Positions 1 to 12,516 of a DNA stretch of 64,000 nt are shown here, in pieces; the first letter of the stretch is position 1, and the number at the start of each line of letters is the position of its first letter. The stretch is from positions 1-64,000 of the forward strand of contig OZ025878.1 of NCBI GenBank assembly GCA_964019415.1, written 5' to 3'. Made by a program: the position numbers and the translations under genes. Source of the stretch: Ianthella basta (Eukaryota; Porifera; Demospongiae; Verongiida; Ianthellidae). The notes under the pieces were generated by a model. It had not been told where the DNA came from. It saw only the letters and a program-made list of their open reading frames with translations, and made no database searches.

Positions 1-5
1 CTCCA

Positions 6-1759
6 GAGGAAATGATGCAGCTGGTGTTGAGGGCTGCTTTTGCTTTAGCCACCAGGGCACAGGGAGGTCCTCCTGGCAGACAGCAGAGCAAGGATGCAGA
101 AGAAAGCTCAGCAGAACACTCCAAAGGTAAATGGTAATCCAACCATGCCTCACAAAGTTCTTGACAGCTTGCTGACTGGGTTAACTGGATCTAGTGTTGG
201 TGGCATGACAACTGCACTACCAATCATTCACATGCCGGCGGTACTCACTACAAAACTGCTATCCATCTAATAGGTGTTGCCTCTACTGCCATCCTACCAA
301 CACCGGAGCCAGTTATCCCACCAGGACAGGATCCAGCTAACCCACCAACACAGGATCCAGCTGTCCCACCAAGACAGGAGCCGGATAGCCCACCAACACA
401 GGATCCAGCTGTCCCACCAAGACAGGAACCGGATAGCCCACCAAGACGGGATCCAGTTAACCCACCAACACTGGATCCAGTTAACCCACCAACACTGGAG
501 CCAGCTATCCCACCAAGACAGGATCCAGTTGACCCACCAACACAGGATCCAGTTAACACAATAAGACAGGATCCAGATAGCCCACCAAGACAGGATCCAG
601 TTAACCCACCAAGACTGGATCCAGCTATCCCACTAACACAGGATCCAGTTAACCCAATCAGACAGGATCCAGACAGCCCACTAAGACAGGATCCAGTTGG
701 CCCACCAAGGCAGGATCCAGCTATCCCACCAACACAGGATCCAGTTAACCCGCAAAGACTGGATCCAGCTAGCCCACCAACACAGGATCCAGTTAACCCG
801 CAGAGACTGGATCCAGCTAGCCCACCAACACAGGATCCAGTTAACCCACCAAGACTGGATCCAGCTATCCCACCAAGACAGGATCCAGTTAACCCACCAA
901 GACAGGATCCAGTTAGCCCACCAACACAGGACCCAGTTAACCCACCGAGACTGGATCCAGTTAGCCCAGCAAGACAGGACCCAGTTAACCCACCGAGACT
1001 GGATCCAGTTAGCCCACCAACACACTCGCCCTCTCCCCCCTGCCCCTCCTCAGACAGTGATGACGACGACTATGAGCCAGCACCTAAGATGCCGCGGCGA
1101 GACAAGGGGGGACGGGCAAGGAACTACCTGAACGTCCATCAGTACCCGGCCCTAGAGAGTCGGATGGAGCAGATGAGAAGCTTCTACGTGGATCCTGTCA
1201 GTCTGCGGAGGGAGGGCGATGCCATCAGTCTCGTGACATGGAACAAGGTCTCCCTCCACATTCTGTGTGAGTCACCTCCATATGGGGAGAGGGTGTGGCT
1301 GCAATGATTTTCATTTGTCAGTAATTATACTTGACTCTTAATTAACAATGCCTTGCCGTGGAGTTGTTGTAATGGGAATCATGACTGTCAGATAGAACTT
1401 AGGGTGGGTGCTCACTGATGCCCATCTGCCTGTCCACCTCCAGTGTTCCTGGCCTATGTTAAAGACACCCTGGGCAAGACACCAACACTAGACTGTCTGA
1501 GGAGTGAAGAGATGATCCAACAGTTTGTCCAGTCTCTAGTGAAGAAAGGGATACTAGGCAGCACCATAGCCCAGTACGTGGACCACCTCCAATACGGCCT
1601 ACGCTACCTCTACTGCAAAGATCACATTAAGAACTACAAGCAGGAGGAACTTTACATCACTCTGGCCAGGCTGCGGGAAAAGTTCCGCAAGCAAACTGCG
1701 CATTCGACAGCTCAGCAGAGCTGGCAAGCTCTGGAGGCAAAGAACAAGTGGATTGAATG
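6..1759 (+). CDS. Partial gene: proline-rich repeat protein with a tyrosine-recombinase-like N-terminal (SAM-like) domain
   Basis: Three exons join in phase: 6-125 (ends at GTAAAT, phase 1), about 314-1266 (ends at GTGAGT) and 1444-1759 (follows CCTCCAG, ends TG before GTGAGT). The first exon is mostly polar. The second encodes about 29 copies of an 8-residue unit close to DPVNPPRQ, then an acidic stretch SDSDDDDYEP and a basic patch KMPRRDKGGRAR. The third begins FLAYVKDTLGKTPTLDCL and continues with helices resembling the core-binding SAM-like domain of tyrosine recombinases, seen in Crypton-type and domesticated animal proteins. No catalytic domain with an R..HxxR..Y set is visible. A possible last exon is at 15668-15737: it follows CCACTCACAG, the phase fits and it ends in TAA. 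The 5' end lies left of the window. The acceptor of exon two is the weakest junction. Function is unknown. Confidence 0.5.
314..1020 (+). repeat. 24-bp coding minisatellite (8-residue proline-rich repeat)
   Basis: About 29 tandem 24-bp units built around CAGGATCCAGTTAACCCACC. The unit length is a multiple of three, so the array stays open in the reading frame of the flanking exon, reading DPVNPPRQ, DPASPPTQ and similar. The same property keeps other frames open on both strands; those frames are not genes. Confidence 0.85.
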
Positions 1760-1789
1760 GTGAGTAACTGTCAACGTTTCACTCCCTAA

Positions 1790-4040
1790 CCCCCTACGAG
1801 ATGCACTGGACCCCTACGAGATGCACTGGACCCCTATGAGATGCACTAAACAACCCTAAAGGATGCACTTGACCCTCTACAAGATGCACTGGACCCCCCA
1901 CGAGATGCACTGGACCCCCTACGAGGTGCACTGGACCGCCTACGAGATGCACTGGACCCCCTACGACATGCACTGGACCCACTTTGAGATGCACTGGACC
2001 CCCTACGAGATACACTGGACCCCTACAAAATGCACTGGACCTCCTACGAGATGCAGTAGACCCCTTACAAGATGAACTGGACCACTTACGAGATGCACAG
2101 GACCACTTACAAGATGCACTGGACCCCCTACAAGATGCACTGGACCCCTTACTAGATGCACTGGACCCCCTACCACATGCACTGGACCCCCTACGAGATG
2201 CACTAGACCCACTTTGAGATGCACTGGACCCCCTACGAGATGCACTGGACCCCCTACGACATGCACTGGAGCCCCTACGAGATGCACTGGACCCCCTACG
2301 ACATGCACTGGAGCCCCTACGAGATTCACTGGACCCCCTACGAGATGCACTGGACACCCTTCGAGATGCACTGGACCCCCTACGAGATTCACTGGACCCC
2401 CTACAAGATGCACTAAACCCCCTACGAGATGCACTGGACCCCCTACTAGATGCACTGGACCCCCTTCAAAATGCACTGGACCTCCTGCAAGATGCACTAG
2501 ACCCCCTTCAAGATGCACTGAACCCCTACCACATGCACTAGACCCCCTACGAGATACACTGGACCCCAAATGAGATGCAATGGATCCCCTACGAGATGCA
2601 CTGGACCCCTTATGAGATACACTGGACTCCCTACGAGATGCACTGGACCCCCAACGAGATACACTGGACTCCCTACGAGATGCACTTGCCCCTTACAAGA
2701 TGCACTGGACCCCCTTCGAGATGCACTGGACCCCCTACGACATGCACTGGACCCCCTATGACATGCACTGACCCACTACGACAAGCACTGGACCCCCTTT
2801 GAGATGCACCAGACCCCCTACGAGAAGCACTGGACCCCCTACGAGATGCACTGGACCGCCTATTAGATGCACTGGACAACCCTAAAGGATGCACTTGACT
2901 CTCTACGAGATGCACTGGACCCCCTGCATGATGCACAGGACCCCCTACATGATTCACTGGACCACCTACAAGATGCACTGGACCCCTACTAAATGCACTG
3001 GACCCTCTTCGAGATGCACTGGACTTCTTACGACATGCACTGGACCCCCTACGCGATGCACTGGACCCCCTACGAGATGCACTGGACAAGCCTAAAGGAT
3101 GCACTTGACCCTCTACAAGATGCACTGGACCCCTTACATGATGCACTGGACCCCCTACAAAATGCACTGGACCCCCTACGAGGTGAACAGAACCCCTATG
3201 AGATGCACTGGACCCCCTACAAGATGCGCTGGACCCACTTTGAGATGCACTGAACCCCCTACGAGATGCACTGGACCCCCTACGACATGCACTGGACCTC
3301 CTACGAGATGCAGTGGACCCCTTACGAGATGCATTGGACCCCCTTCGAGATGCACTGGACCACTTGCGACATGCACTGGACCACCTACAAGATGCACTGG
3401 ACCCACTACAAGATGCATTGGACCCCCTACATGATGCACTGGACCCCCTACGAGATGCAATGGACCCCCTTCGAGATGTACTGGACCCCCTACGAGATGC
3501 ACTGGACCCCCTACGAGATGCACTGGACTCCCTACTAGATGCACTGGACCCCCTTTGAGATGCACTGGACCCCCTACGACATGCACTTGACCCCCTACGA
3601 GATGCACTGGACCCCCTACAAGATGCACTGGACAACCCTAAAGGATGCACTGGACCTACTACGAGATGCACTGGACCCCCTACGAGATGTACTGCACCCC
3701 CTTCGAGATACACTGGACCCTCTACGACATGCACTGGACCCCCTACGAGATGCACTGGACCCCCTACGACATGCACTGGACCTACAAGATGTACTGGACC
3801 CCCTACTAGATGCACTGGAACCCCTTCGAGATGTACTGGACCCCCTACGAGATGCACTGGACAACCCTAAATGATGCACTTGACCCTCTACGAGATGCAC
3901 TGGACTCCCTTCAAGATGCACTGGACCCCCTACTAGATGCACTGGACCCCCTTCGAGATGCACTGGACCCCCTACGAGATTCACTGGACCCCCTACGAGA
4001 TGCACTTGACTGCCTACGAGATGCACTGGACAACCCTAAA
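1790..4040. repeat. 21-bp minisatellite, segment 1
   Basis: Tandem copies of a 21-bp unit with core GATGCACTGGACCCC followed by CTACGA. It starts about 30 bp after the 5' splice site of the preceding exon. Recurrent variants are TTCGA or CTACAT for CTACGA, and a junction unit containing ACAACCCTAAAGGATGCACT that recurs irregularly (near 1850, 2877, 3088, 3640 and 3861) and marks higher-order blocks. The unit has no stop codon in any frame and its length is divisible by three, so long open frames appear on both strands. Confidence 0.95.
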
Positions 4041-4830
4041 TGGGATTCACTATGTTCACCAATGTTGAAGTACGGAAATTATTTTAATGATGCACGTGAC
4101 ATGACTATATTCTACACTGTATACATTCTATTACTTATCCAGTCCCTAAGTAACTAGTATAAAATACTGTTGCTCACAGTCGCAGGTTGGTTTTGGTGGT
4201 TTGTTCTGGTGGTTCTCTTGGTCGGCTTGTTTAGCTACGTTGTCGCATTAGAGTAGGACGGGAGCAGTTGAGTTTGGTGGTACCATTACCGTTCGCTGTC
4301 CTCGCTGATGGCTCGCTTGGAATCTGCTCATTTGGCTTGCCCCCACTGGGGTTAGCTCGCTCGGCCACTGAGATTAGCACACTCGGCCACTGGGGTTAGC
4401 TCGCTCGGCCACTGGGATTAGCACACTCGGCCACTGGGGTTAGCTCGCTCGGCCACTGGGGTTAGCTCGCTCGGCCACTGGGGTTAGCTCGCTCGGCCAC
4501 TGGGGTTAGCACGCTCAGCCACTGGGTTAGCTTGCTCGGCCACTGGGGTTAGCTCGCTCGGCCAATGTGCTTTAGCATGCTTGGATTTTAGCGTTAGGGT
4601 TAGGGTTATGGCTGGTTTTATTTTTAGTCTCTTCTATACATTTAGTCATCCTATATGGTAGGTCTGGTATACCTAGGCATTTGCTTGCCCTAGGACTGCA
4701 GTCCATGATGTCACAGCAGCAGATCTCTGAGAATTTGCCCACCCCATATACGTAGAAGAGTGCTTGCACAACATCTAGTCACATGCATCCTACTTCCGTA
4801 CTTCAACATTGCTGAACATAGTCACTCCCA
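4041..4830. mobile_element. Non-autonomous DNA transposon (hAT-like by 8-bp duplication) inside the minisatellite
   Basis: The ends are imperfect inverted repeats of about 40 bp: the left end begins TGGGATTCACTATGTTCACC and the right end ends GAACATAGTCACTCCCA. The element is flanked by the direct 8-bp duplication ACCCTAAA (4033-4040 and 4831-4838), with one base of ambiguity. No transposase frame is visible. It carries an internal 22-bp tandem repeat and a short GTTAGGGTTAGGG stretch near 4594. The hAT assignment rests only on the 8-bp duplication. Confidence 0.75.
4365..4563. repeat. 22-bp tandem repeat within the 4041-4830 element
   Basis: About nine copies of GGCCACTGGGGTTAGCTCGC plus TC, with single-base variants such as GGGATTAGCACAC. 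It is unrelated to the surrounding 21-bp unit. Confidence 0.9.
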
Positions 4831-7800
4831 ACCCTAAATGATGCACTTGAACCTCTATGAGATGCACTGGACCCCCTTCAAGATGCACTGAACCCCCTAC
4901 GAGATTCACTGGACCCCCAACGACATGCACTGGACCCCTTACGAGATGCACTGGACCCCCTACGAGATGCACTGGACCCCCTTCGAGATGCACTGGACCG
5001 CCTACGAGATGCACTGGACCCCCTACGAGATGCACTGGACCTCCTACGAGATGCACTGGACCGCCTACGAGCTCCACTGGACAATCCTAAAGGATGCAAT
5101 GGACTTCCTACGAGATGCACTGGACCCCCTACTAGATGCATTGGACCCCCTTCGAGATGCACTGGACCCCCTACGAGATGCACTAGACCCCTATAAAATG
5201 CACTGGACCCCCTACAACATGAACTAAACCCCCTACAAGATGCACTGGACCCCAAATGAGATGTACTGGATCCCCTACAAGATGCACTGGACCCCTTACG
5301 AGATGCACTAGACCCCCTACAAGATGCACTGGTCCCCCTACGAGATGCACTGGCCCCTTACGAGATGCACTGGACCCCTTCGAGATGCACTGGACCCCCT
5401 ACAACATGCCCTGGATCTCATACGTGACGCACTGAACCCCCTACGAGATGCACTAGACCCCTTTGAGATGCACTGGACCTCCTACGGCATGCACTGGATC
5501 TCATACGAGATGCACTGGACCCCCTACGAGATGCACTAGATCCCCTACGAGATGCACTGGACCCCCTACGAGATGCACTGGACATTCAACGAGATGTACT
5601 GGCCCCTTTGAAATGCACTAGACTCACTACGACATGCACTGGACCCCCTACGACATGCACTGGACCCCCTACGAGATGCACTGGACCCCCTACGAGATGC
5701 ACTGAACTCCTTACGACATGCACTGGACCCCCTACGAGGTGCACTGGACCCCCTTCGAGATGCACTAGACCCCCTTCGAGATGCACTTGACCCTTTACGA
5801 GTTGCACTGGACCCCCTACATGATGCACTGGACCACCTACAAGATTTACTGGACCCCTACGAGATGCACTGGACCCCCTACTTGACGCATTGAACCCCTT
5901 ATGACATTCACTGGACCCCCCACAAGATGCACTGGACCCCTTACAAGATGCACTGGAACTCCCTAAATGATGCACTTGACTCTCAACGAGATGCATTGGA
6001 CCCCCTAAATGATGCACTGGAACCCCTACGAGATGCATTGGACCCCCTACGAGATGCACTGGACCCCTTACGAAATGCACTGGACCCTCAACGAGATGCA
6101 CTAGACCACCTACAAGATGCACTGGACCCCCTTTGAGATGCACTGGACCCCCTACGACATGCACTGGACCCCCTACCAGATGCACTGGACCCCCTACGAG
6201 ATGCACTGGACACCCCTAAAGGATGCACTTGACCCTCTACGAGATGCACCGTCCTCCTACATGATGCACTGGACCCCCTACGAGATGCACTTGACCCCCT
6301 ACAAGATGCACTGGACCCCCTACAACATGCACTGGACCAACTTTGAGATGCACTGGACCCCCTACGAGATGCACTGGACCCCCTACGAGATGCACTAGAC
6401 CTTCTACAAGATTCAGTGGACCCCTTACGAGATGCACCGGACCACTTACGAGATGCACTGGACCCCGTACGAGATGCACTGGACCCCCTACGAGATGCAC
6501 TGGACCCCCTACAAGATGCACTGAACCCCCTACGAGATGCACTAGATCGCCTACGAGATGCACTGGCCCCTTATGAGATGCACTGGACCCCCTTCAAGAT
6601 GCACTGGACTCCTCACGACATGCACTGGACCCCATACGAGATGCACTGGACCCCCTACGAGATGCACTGGATCCCCTACGAGATTCACTGGACCCCCTAC
6701 ATGATGCACTGGACCCCCTGCGAGATGCACTGGACCGCCTACAAGCTCCACTGGACAATCCTAAAGGATGCAATGCACTCCCTACAAGATGCGCAGGACC
6801 CCTACTAGATGCACTGGACCCCCTTCGAGATGCACTAGACCCACTACGAGATGCACTGGACTCCTATCAAGATACACTGGACCCCCTACAGCATGCACTG
6901 GGCCCCCTACCAGATGCACTGGACACCCTTCGAGATGCACTGGACTCCCTACAAGATGCACTGGACCCCTTACGAGATGCACTGGACCCCCTACAAGATG
7001 CACTGGACCCCCTACAAGATGCACTGGACCCCCTTCAAGATGCACTGGACCCCCTACGAGAAGCACTGGACCCCCTACGAGATGCACTGAACCGCCTATT
7101 AGATGAACTGAACGACCCTAAAGGATGCACTTGACCCTCTACGAGATGCACTGGACCCCCTACATGATGCACTGGATCACCTACAAAATGTACTGCACCC
7201 CCTACGAGATGAGCTGGACCACCTACAAGATGAACTGGACCACCTACGAGATGCACTGGACACCCTACGAGATGCACAGGACCCCTACTAGATGCACTGA
7301 ACCCCCTTCGAGATGCACTGGACCCCCCACGAGATGCACTGGATCCCCTACGAGATGCACTGGACAACCCTAAAGGATGCACTTGACCCTCTACGAGATG
7401 CATTGGACCCCTTACATGATGCACTGGACCTTCTACGACATACATCGGACCCACTTTGAGATGCACTGGACCCCCTACAAGATGCACTGGACCCCCTACA
7501 TGATGCACTGAACCTCCTCCGAGAAGCAGTGGACCCCTTACAAAATGCACTGGACCACTTACAAGATGCATTGGTCCCTCTACAAGATGTACTGAACCCC
7601 TTACTAGATGCACTGGACCCACTTCGAAATGCACTGGACCCCCTACAAGATGCACTGGACCCACTACAAGATGCACTAGACCCCTTACATGATGCACTGG
7701 ACCCCCTACAAGATGCACTGGACCCCCTACGAGATGCACTGGATCCCCTGCGAGATGCACTGGACCACCTACGAGATGCACTGGACTCCCTATTAGATGC

Positions 7801-10800
7801 ACTAGATGCCCTTCGAGATGCACTGGACCCCCTACGACATGCACTGGACCCCTTACGAGATGCCCTGGACCCCCTACGAGATGCACTGGACAACTCTAAA
7901 AGATGCACTGGATCACCTACGAGATCCACTGGACCCCCTACGAGATGTACTGCACCCCCTTCGAGATGCACTGGACCCCCTACTACATGCACTGAATCCC
8001 CTACGAGATGCACTGGACCCCCAATTACATGCACTGGATTCCCTACGAGATGCACTGGACCCCCTATGAGATGTACTGGACCCCTTACTAGATGCACTGG
8101 ACCCCTTTCGAGATGCATTGGACCCCTTATGACATGCACTGGACCACCTACAAGATGCACTGGACCCACTACAAGATGCACTAGACCCCTTACATGATGC
8201 ACTGGACCCCTACGAGATGCACTGGACCCCCTACGACATGCACTGGAATTCTTACGAGATGCCTTGGACCCCCTACGAGATGCACTGGACAACCCTAAAG
8301 GATGCACTGGACCACCTACGAGATCTACTGGACCCCCTACGACTTGCACTGAATCCCCTACGAGATTAACTGGACCCCCTATGACATGCACTGGACCCCC
8401 TACGAGATGCACTGGACCCCCTATGAGATGTACTGGACCCCTTACTAGATGCACTGGACCCCTTTCGAGATGCATTGGACCCCTTACGACATGCACTGGA
8501 CCACCTACAAGATGCACTGGACCCACTACAAGATGCACTAGACCCCTTACATGATGCACTGGACCCCCTACGAGATGCACTGGACCCCCTACAAGATGCA
8601 CTAAACCCCCTACGAGATGCACTGGATCACCTATGAGATGCACTGGACTCCCTACGAGATGCACTGGATTCCCTGCTAGATGCACAGGGCCCCCTTCGAG
8701 ATTTACTGGATCCCCTACGACATGCACTGGACCCCTTACGAGATGCACTGGATCCCCTATGAGATGCACTGGACAACCCTAAAGGGTGCACTGGACCCCC
8801 TACGAGATGTACTGCACCCCCTTCGAGATGCACTGGACCCCCTACGAGATGCACTGGACCGCCTACAACATGCACTGGACCCCCTACGAGATGCACTGGA
8901 CCCCTTCAAGATGCACTGCACCCCCTACGAGATGCACTGAACCCCCTACGACATGCACTGGACCCCCTATGAGATGCACTGGACCCCCTACAAGATGCAC
9001 TGGACCCCCTACGAGATGCACTGGACCACCTACGAGATGCACTGGACTCCCTACGAGATGCACTGGACTCCCTGCTAGATGCACAGGACCCCCTTTGAGA
9101 TGTACTGCACCCCCTTCGAGATGCACTGGACCCCCTACGAGATGCACTGGACCGCCTACAACATGCACTTGACCCCCTACGAGATGCACTGGACCCCTTC
9201 GAGATGCACTGCACCCCCTACGAGATGCACTGGACCCCCTACGACATGCACTAGACCCCCTACTGGACCCCCTACGTGATGCACTGGACCCCGTTCGAGA
9301 TGCACTGGACACCCTACGAGATGCACTGGACCCCAAACTAGATGAACTGGACCCCCTACGAGATGCATTGGACCCCTTACGAGATGTACTGGACCTTCTT
9401 CGAGATGCACTGGACCCCTTACGACATGCACTGGACCCCCTACGAGATGCACTGGACCCCCTATGACATGCACTGGACCCCTTACGAGATGCACTGGACC
9501 CCCTTCGAGATGCACTGGACTCCCTTCAAGATGCACTGGACCCCCTACAAGATGCACTGGACCCCCTACAACATGCACTGGACCCCTTATGAGATGCACT
9601 AGACCCCCTTCAAGAGGCATTGGACCCCCTTCAAGATGCACTGGACCCCCTACGAGATGCACTGGACCCCCTACGAGATGCACTGGGCCCATTACGAGAT
9701 GCACTGGACCGCCTATGAGATGCACTGGAACACCCTAAAGGATGCACTTGACCCTCTACGACATGCACTGGACCCCCTACGAGATGCACTGGACCCCAAA
9801 TGAGATGCACTGTACTCCCTACGAGATGCACTGGACCCCTTACGACACGCACTGGACCCCCTACGAGATGCACTGGACCCCTGACGATATGCACTCGACC
9901 CCCTACGAGATGCACTGGACCTTAAACAAGATGCACTGGACCCTCTACAACATGCAATGGACCCCATACAAAATGCACTGGACCCCCTACGAGATGCAAT
10001 GGACCCCTTTGAGATGCACTGGACCCCTACGACATGCACTGGACCCCACAAGATGCACTGGACCCAAAACGAGATGTACTGGACCCCCTACGAGATGCAC
10101 TGGACCCCCTACGAGATGTACTGGACCCCGTTCAAGATGCACTGGACCCCTACGACATGCACTGGACCCCGTACGAGATGCACTGGATTTTCTACGACAT
10201 GCACTGGACCCCCTACGAGATGCACTGGACCCCCTTTGAGATGCACTGGACCCCTTACGAGATGCACTGGACCCCCTACGACATGAACCGGACCCCCTAC
10301 AGGATGCACGGGACCCCCTACAAGATGCACTGTACACCCTACAGGATGCACTAGACCCCCTACAGGATGCACTGGACAACCCTAAACGATGCACTTGACC
10401 CCTTACGAGATGCACTAGACTCTCTACAACATGCACTGGACCTTGTACAAGATACGCTGGACCCTCTACGAGATGCACTGGACCCCTACAAGATGCACTG
10501 GACCCTCTTCGAGATGCTCTGAACCCCTTACGACATGCACTGGACCCCCTACGAGATGCACTGGACCCCCTACGATATGCACTGGACCCCGTACAAGATG
10601 CACTGGATCTTCTACGAGATGCACTGGACCCCCTACGACATGCACTGGACCCCTTATGACATGCACTGGACCCCCTACGAGATGTACTGGACAACCCTAA
10701 AGGATGTAGTGGACCCCTTACGAGATGCACTGGACCCCTACAAGATGCACTGGACCCTCTTCGAGATGCTCTGAACCCCCTACGACATGCACTGGACCCC

Positions 10801-10848
10801 CTACGAGATGCACTGGACCCCCTTCGAGATGCACTGGACCCCCTACAT
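4831..10848. repeat. 21-bp minisatellite, segment 2 (largest)
   Basis: About 6 kb, near 285 copies of the same 21-bp unit. Longer blocks are duplicated: 8066-8205 is nearly repeated at 8426-8565 (360-bp shift), and 8806-8960 at about 9103-9257 (about 297-bp shift). Junction units with CCTAAAGGATGCAC or CCTAAATGATGCAC recur near 5080, 5950, 6208, 6760, 7105, 7364, 8291, 8772, 9731, 10376 and 10690. Long frames here, up to several hundred codons, are repeat artefacts. Confidence 0.95.
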
Positions 10849-11703
10849 CGCATGTGGGACATGTCCTATGTAAACAAACGCTCAACAATGGCGGCCAATT
10901 TTTGACTTTCGTATAATTGCTTATATCTCCTGCAAAGTTTGTTCAATGAAAGTCAGACGAGTGCCAGAAGAAAGAACAGACTCAGCTCTCCAATTCTACG
11001 TACGATATTTAATGATGGCGCCTTGCTACATTGAATAATGTCACCGCCAACGAAGCCATCAAATTAGCGGGAAATATCTTTCTGGCTATCGGTGGAACGT
11101 TTAAAAGGAAAAAGGACAACATTAATCTGTTCATACACATACGATCTAACTTTTGTATGCATGCATTGTTGTTAAACCAATTTTATGCAAAGTTATAGCA
11201 AGAAAACTAACTTTCGCTTCTCTCTGGCCATCTTTCGCGCAATGTAACTCCTCACAGGAAGTGAGAACGAACAACGCATGCATGGAAAAGTTAGATAATT
11301 TCCTTAGCATGCGAAACGAGCCATCAACGTGCCTCTTACTGCCAACACCGATAGCCAGAACGTTCTTTTCGTGGATAACCGTAGCTATCTGCCCTCGGGG
11401 GCCATGTCTCGTGACGTCCTCGTGATATTTCTAAAAAAATGGCTGACGGCAATAAAGCACGTCGCGCTGTTTGGCATTTTCGCTCGAATGATTCGATCAT
11501 GACTGCGCGGTACGGCTTCTTTCGTCCTTAGGTACATACCTAGCTGCCAGATACGGCGTTCTAGGACGATTTCTTTCTTAAGACTTCGCAAATCACGCGC
11601 ACATCACATGACATTGCGCACGTTGCCACGGAAACAGAGAAATTCACAACATTTATGTTATGATTTTCCTTATGTAAACAAAACTGGACATGTCCCACAT
11701 GCG
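10849..11703. mobile_element. 855-bp inverted-repeat element (MITE-like) in the minisatellite
   Basis: Perfect 18-bp terminal inverted repeats, CGCATGTGGGACATGTCC at the left and its reverse complement at 11686-11703. Both flanks are the 21-bp array. The flanking AT on each side fits a 2-bp duplication of the array variant CTACATGATGCAC. The interior is unique AT-rich DNA with no convincing gene. TATGTAAACAAA occurs as a direct copy just inside both ends. The superfamily is not recognised. Confidence 0.75.
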
Positions 11704-12397
11704 ATGATGCACTGGACCCCCTATGAGATGCACTGGACCCCCTACAGGATGCACTGGACCCCCTACGACATTCACTGGACACCCCTAAAGAATGCACTTG
11801 ACCCCCTACAAGATGCACTGGACACCCTAAGAGATGCACTGGACCCCTTACGAGATGCACTGGACCCCCTTCGAGATGCACTAAACCCCCTACGACATGA
11901 ACTGGACCCCCTACAAGATGCACTGTACACCCTACAGGATGCACTAGACCCCCTACAGGATGCACTGGACAACCCTAAATGATGCACTTGACCCCTTACG
12001 AGATGCACTAGACCCCCTACATCACGCACTGGACCCCGTACGAGATACACTGGACCCCCTACGAGATACACTGGACCCCCTACAACATGCACTGGACCCC
12101 CTACGAGATGCACTGGACCCCCTACGAGATGCACTGGACCCCTACGAGATGTACTGGATCCCCAATGAGATGCACTGGACCCCTTACGAGATGCCCTGGA
12201 CCCCCTACAAGATGCACTGGACCCCCTACAAAATCCACTGGACCCCTACAAAATGCACTGGACCCCCTACGAGATGCACTGGACTCCCTACGAAATGCAC
12301 TGGACCCCGTACAAGATGCACTGGACCCCCTATAAGATGCACTGGACCCCCTACTAGATGCACTGAATCCCCTACGAGATGCACTGGACAACCCTAA
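11704..12397. repeat. 21-bp minisatellite, segment 3
   Basis: Continuation of the same array between two transposon insertions. The right edge is the junction variant ACAACCCTAAA used as target by the Harbinger element. Confidence 0.95.
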
Positions 12398-12516
12398 AGC
12401 GGCAGTCACACTACGAAAATCACGTCGACGTCAACGTTCACGTTACCGTAACGTGAACGTCGACGTGATGAGTCAGTCACACCTATTAAAAACAATAGTC
12501 GTCTGTAACTGGAAAC

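Noticed and set aside
4588-4610. True telomere or chromosome end
   Set aside because: Only about two GGTTAG repeats inside a transposon; DNA continues on both sides.
1794-10862. Dozens of open frames of 60-470 codons with HLVGGPV, SASRRGS, MHWTPYE or ALDPLRD heptads
   Set aside because: They arise because the 21-bp unit is stop-free and divisible by three in all six frames. No start context, splice sites or homology; not annotated as genes.
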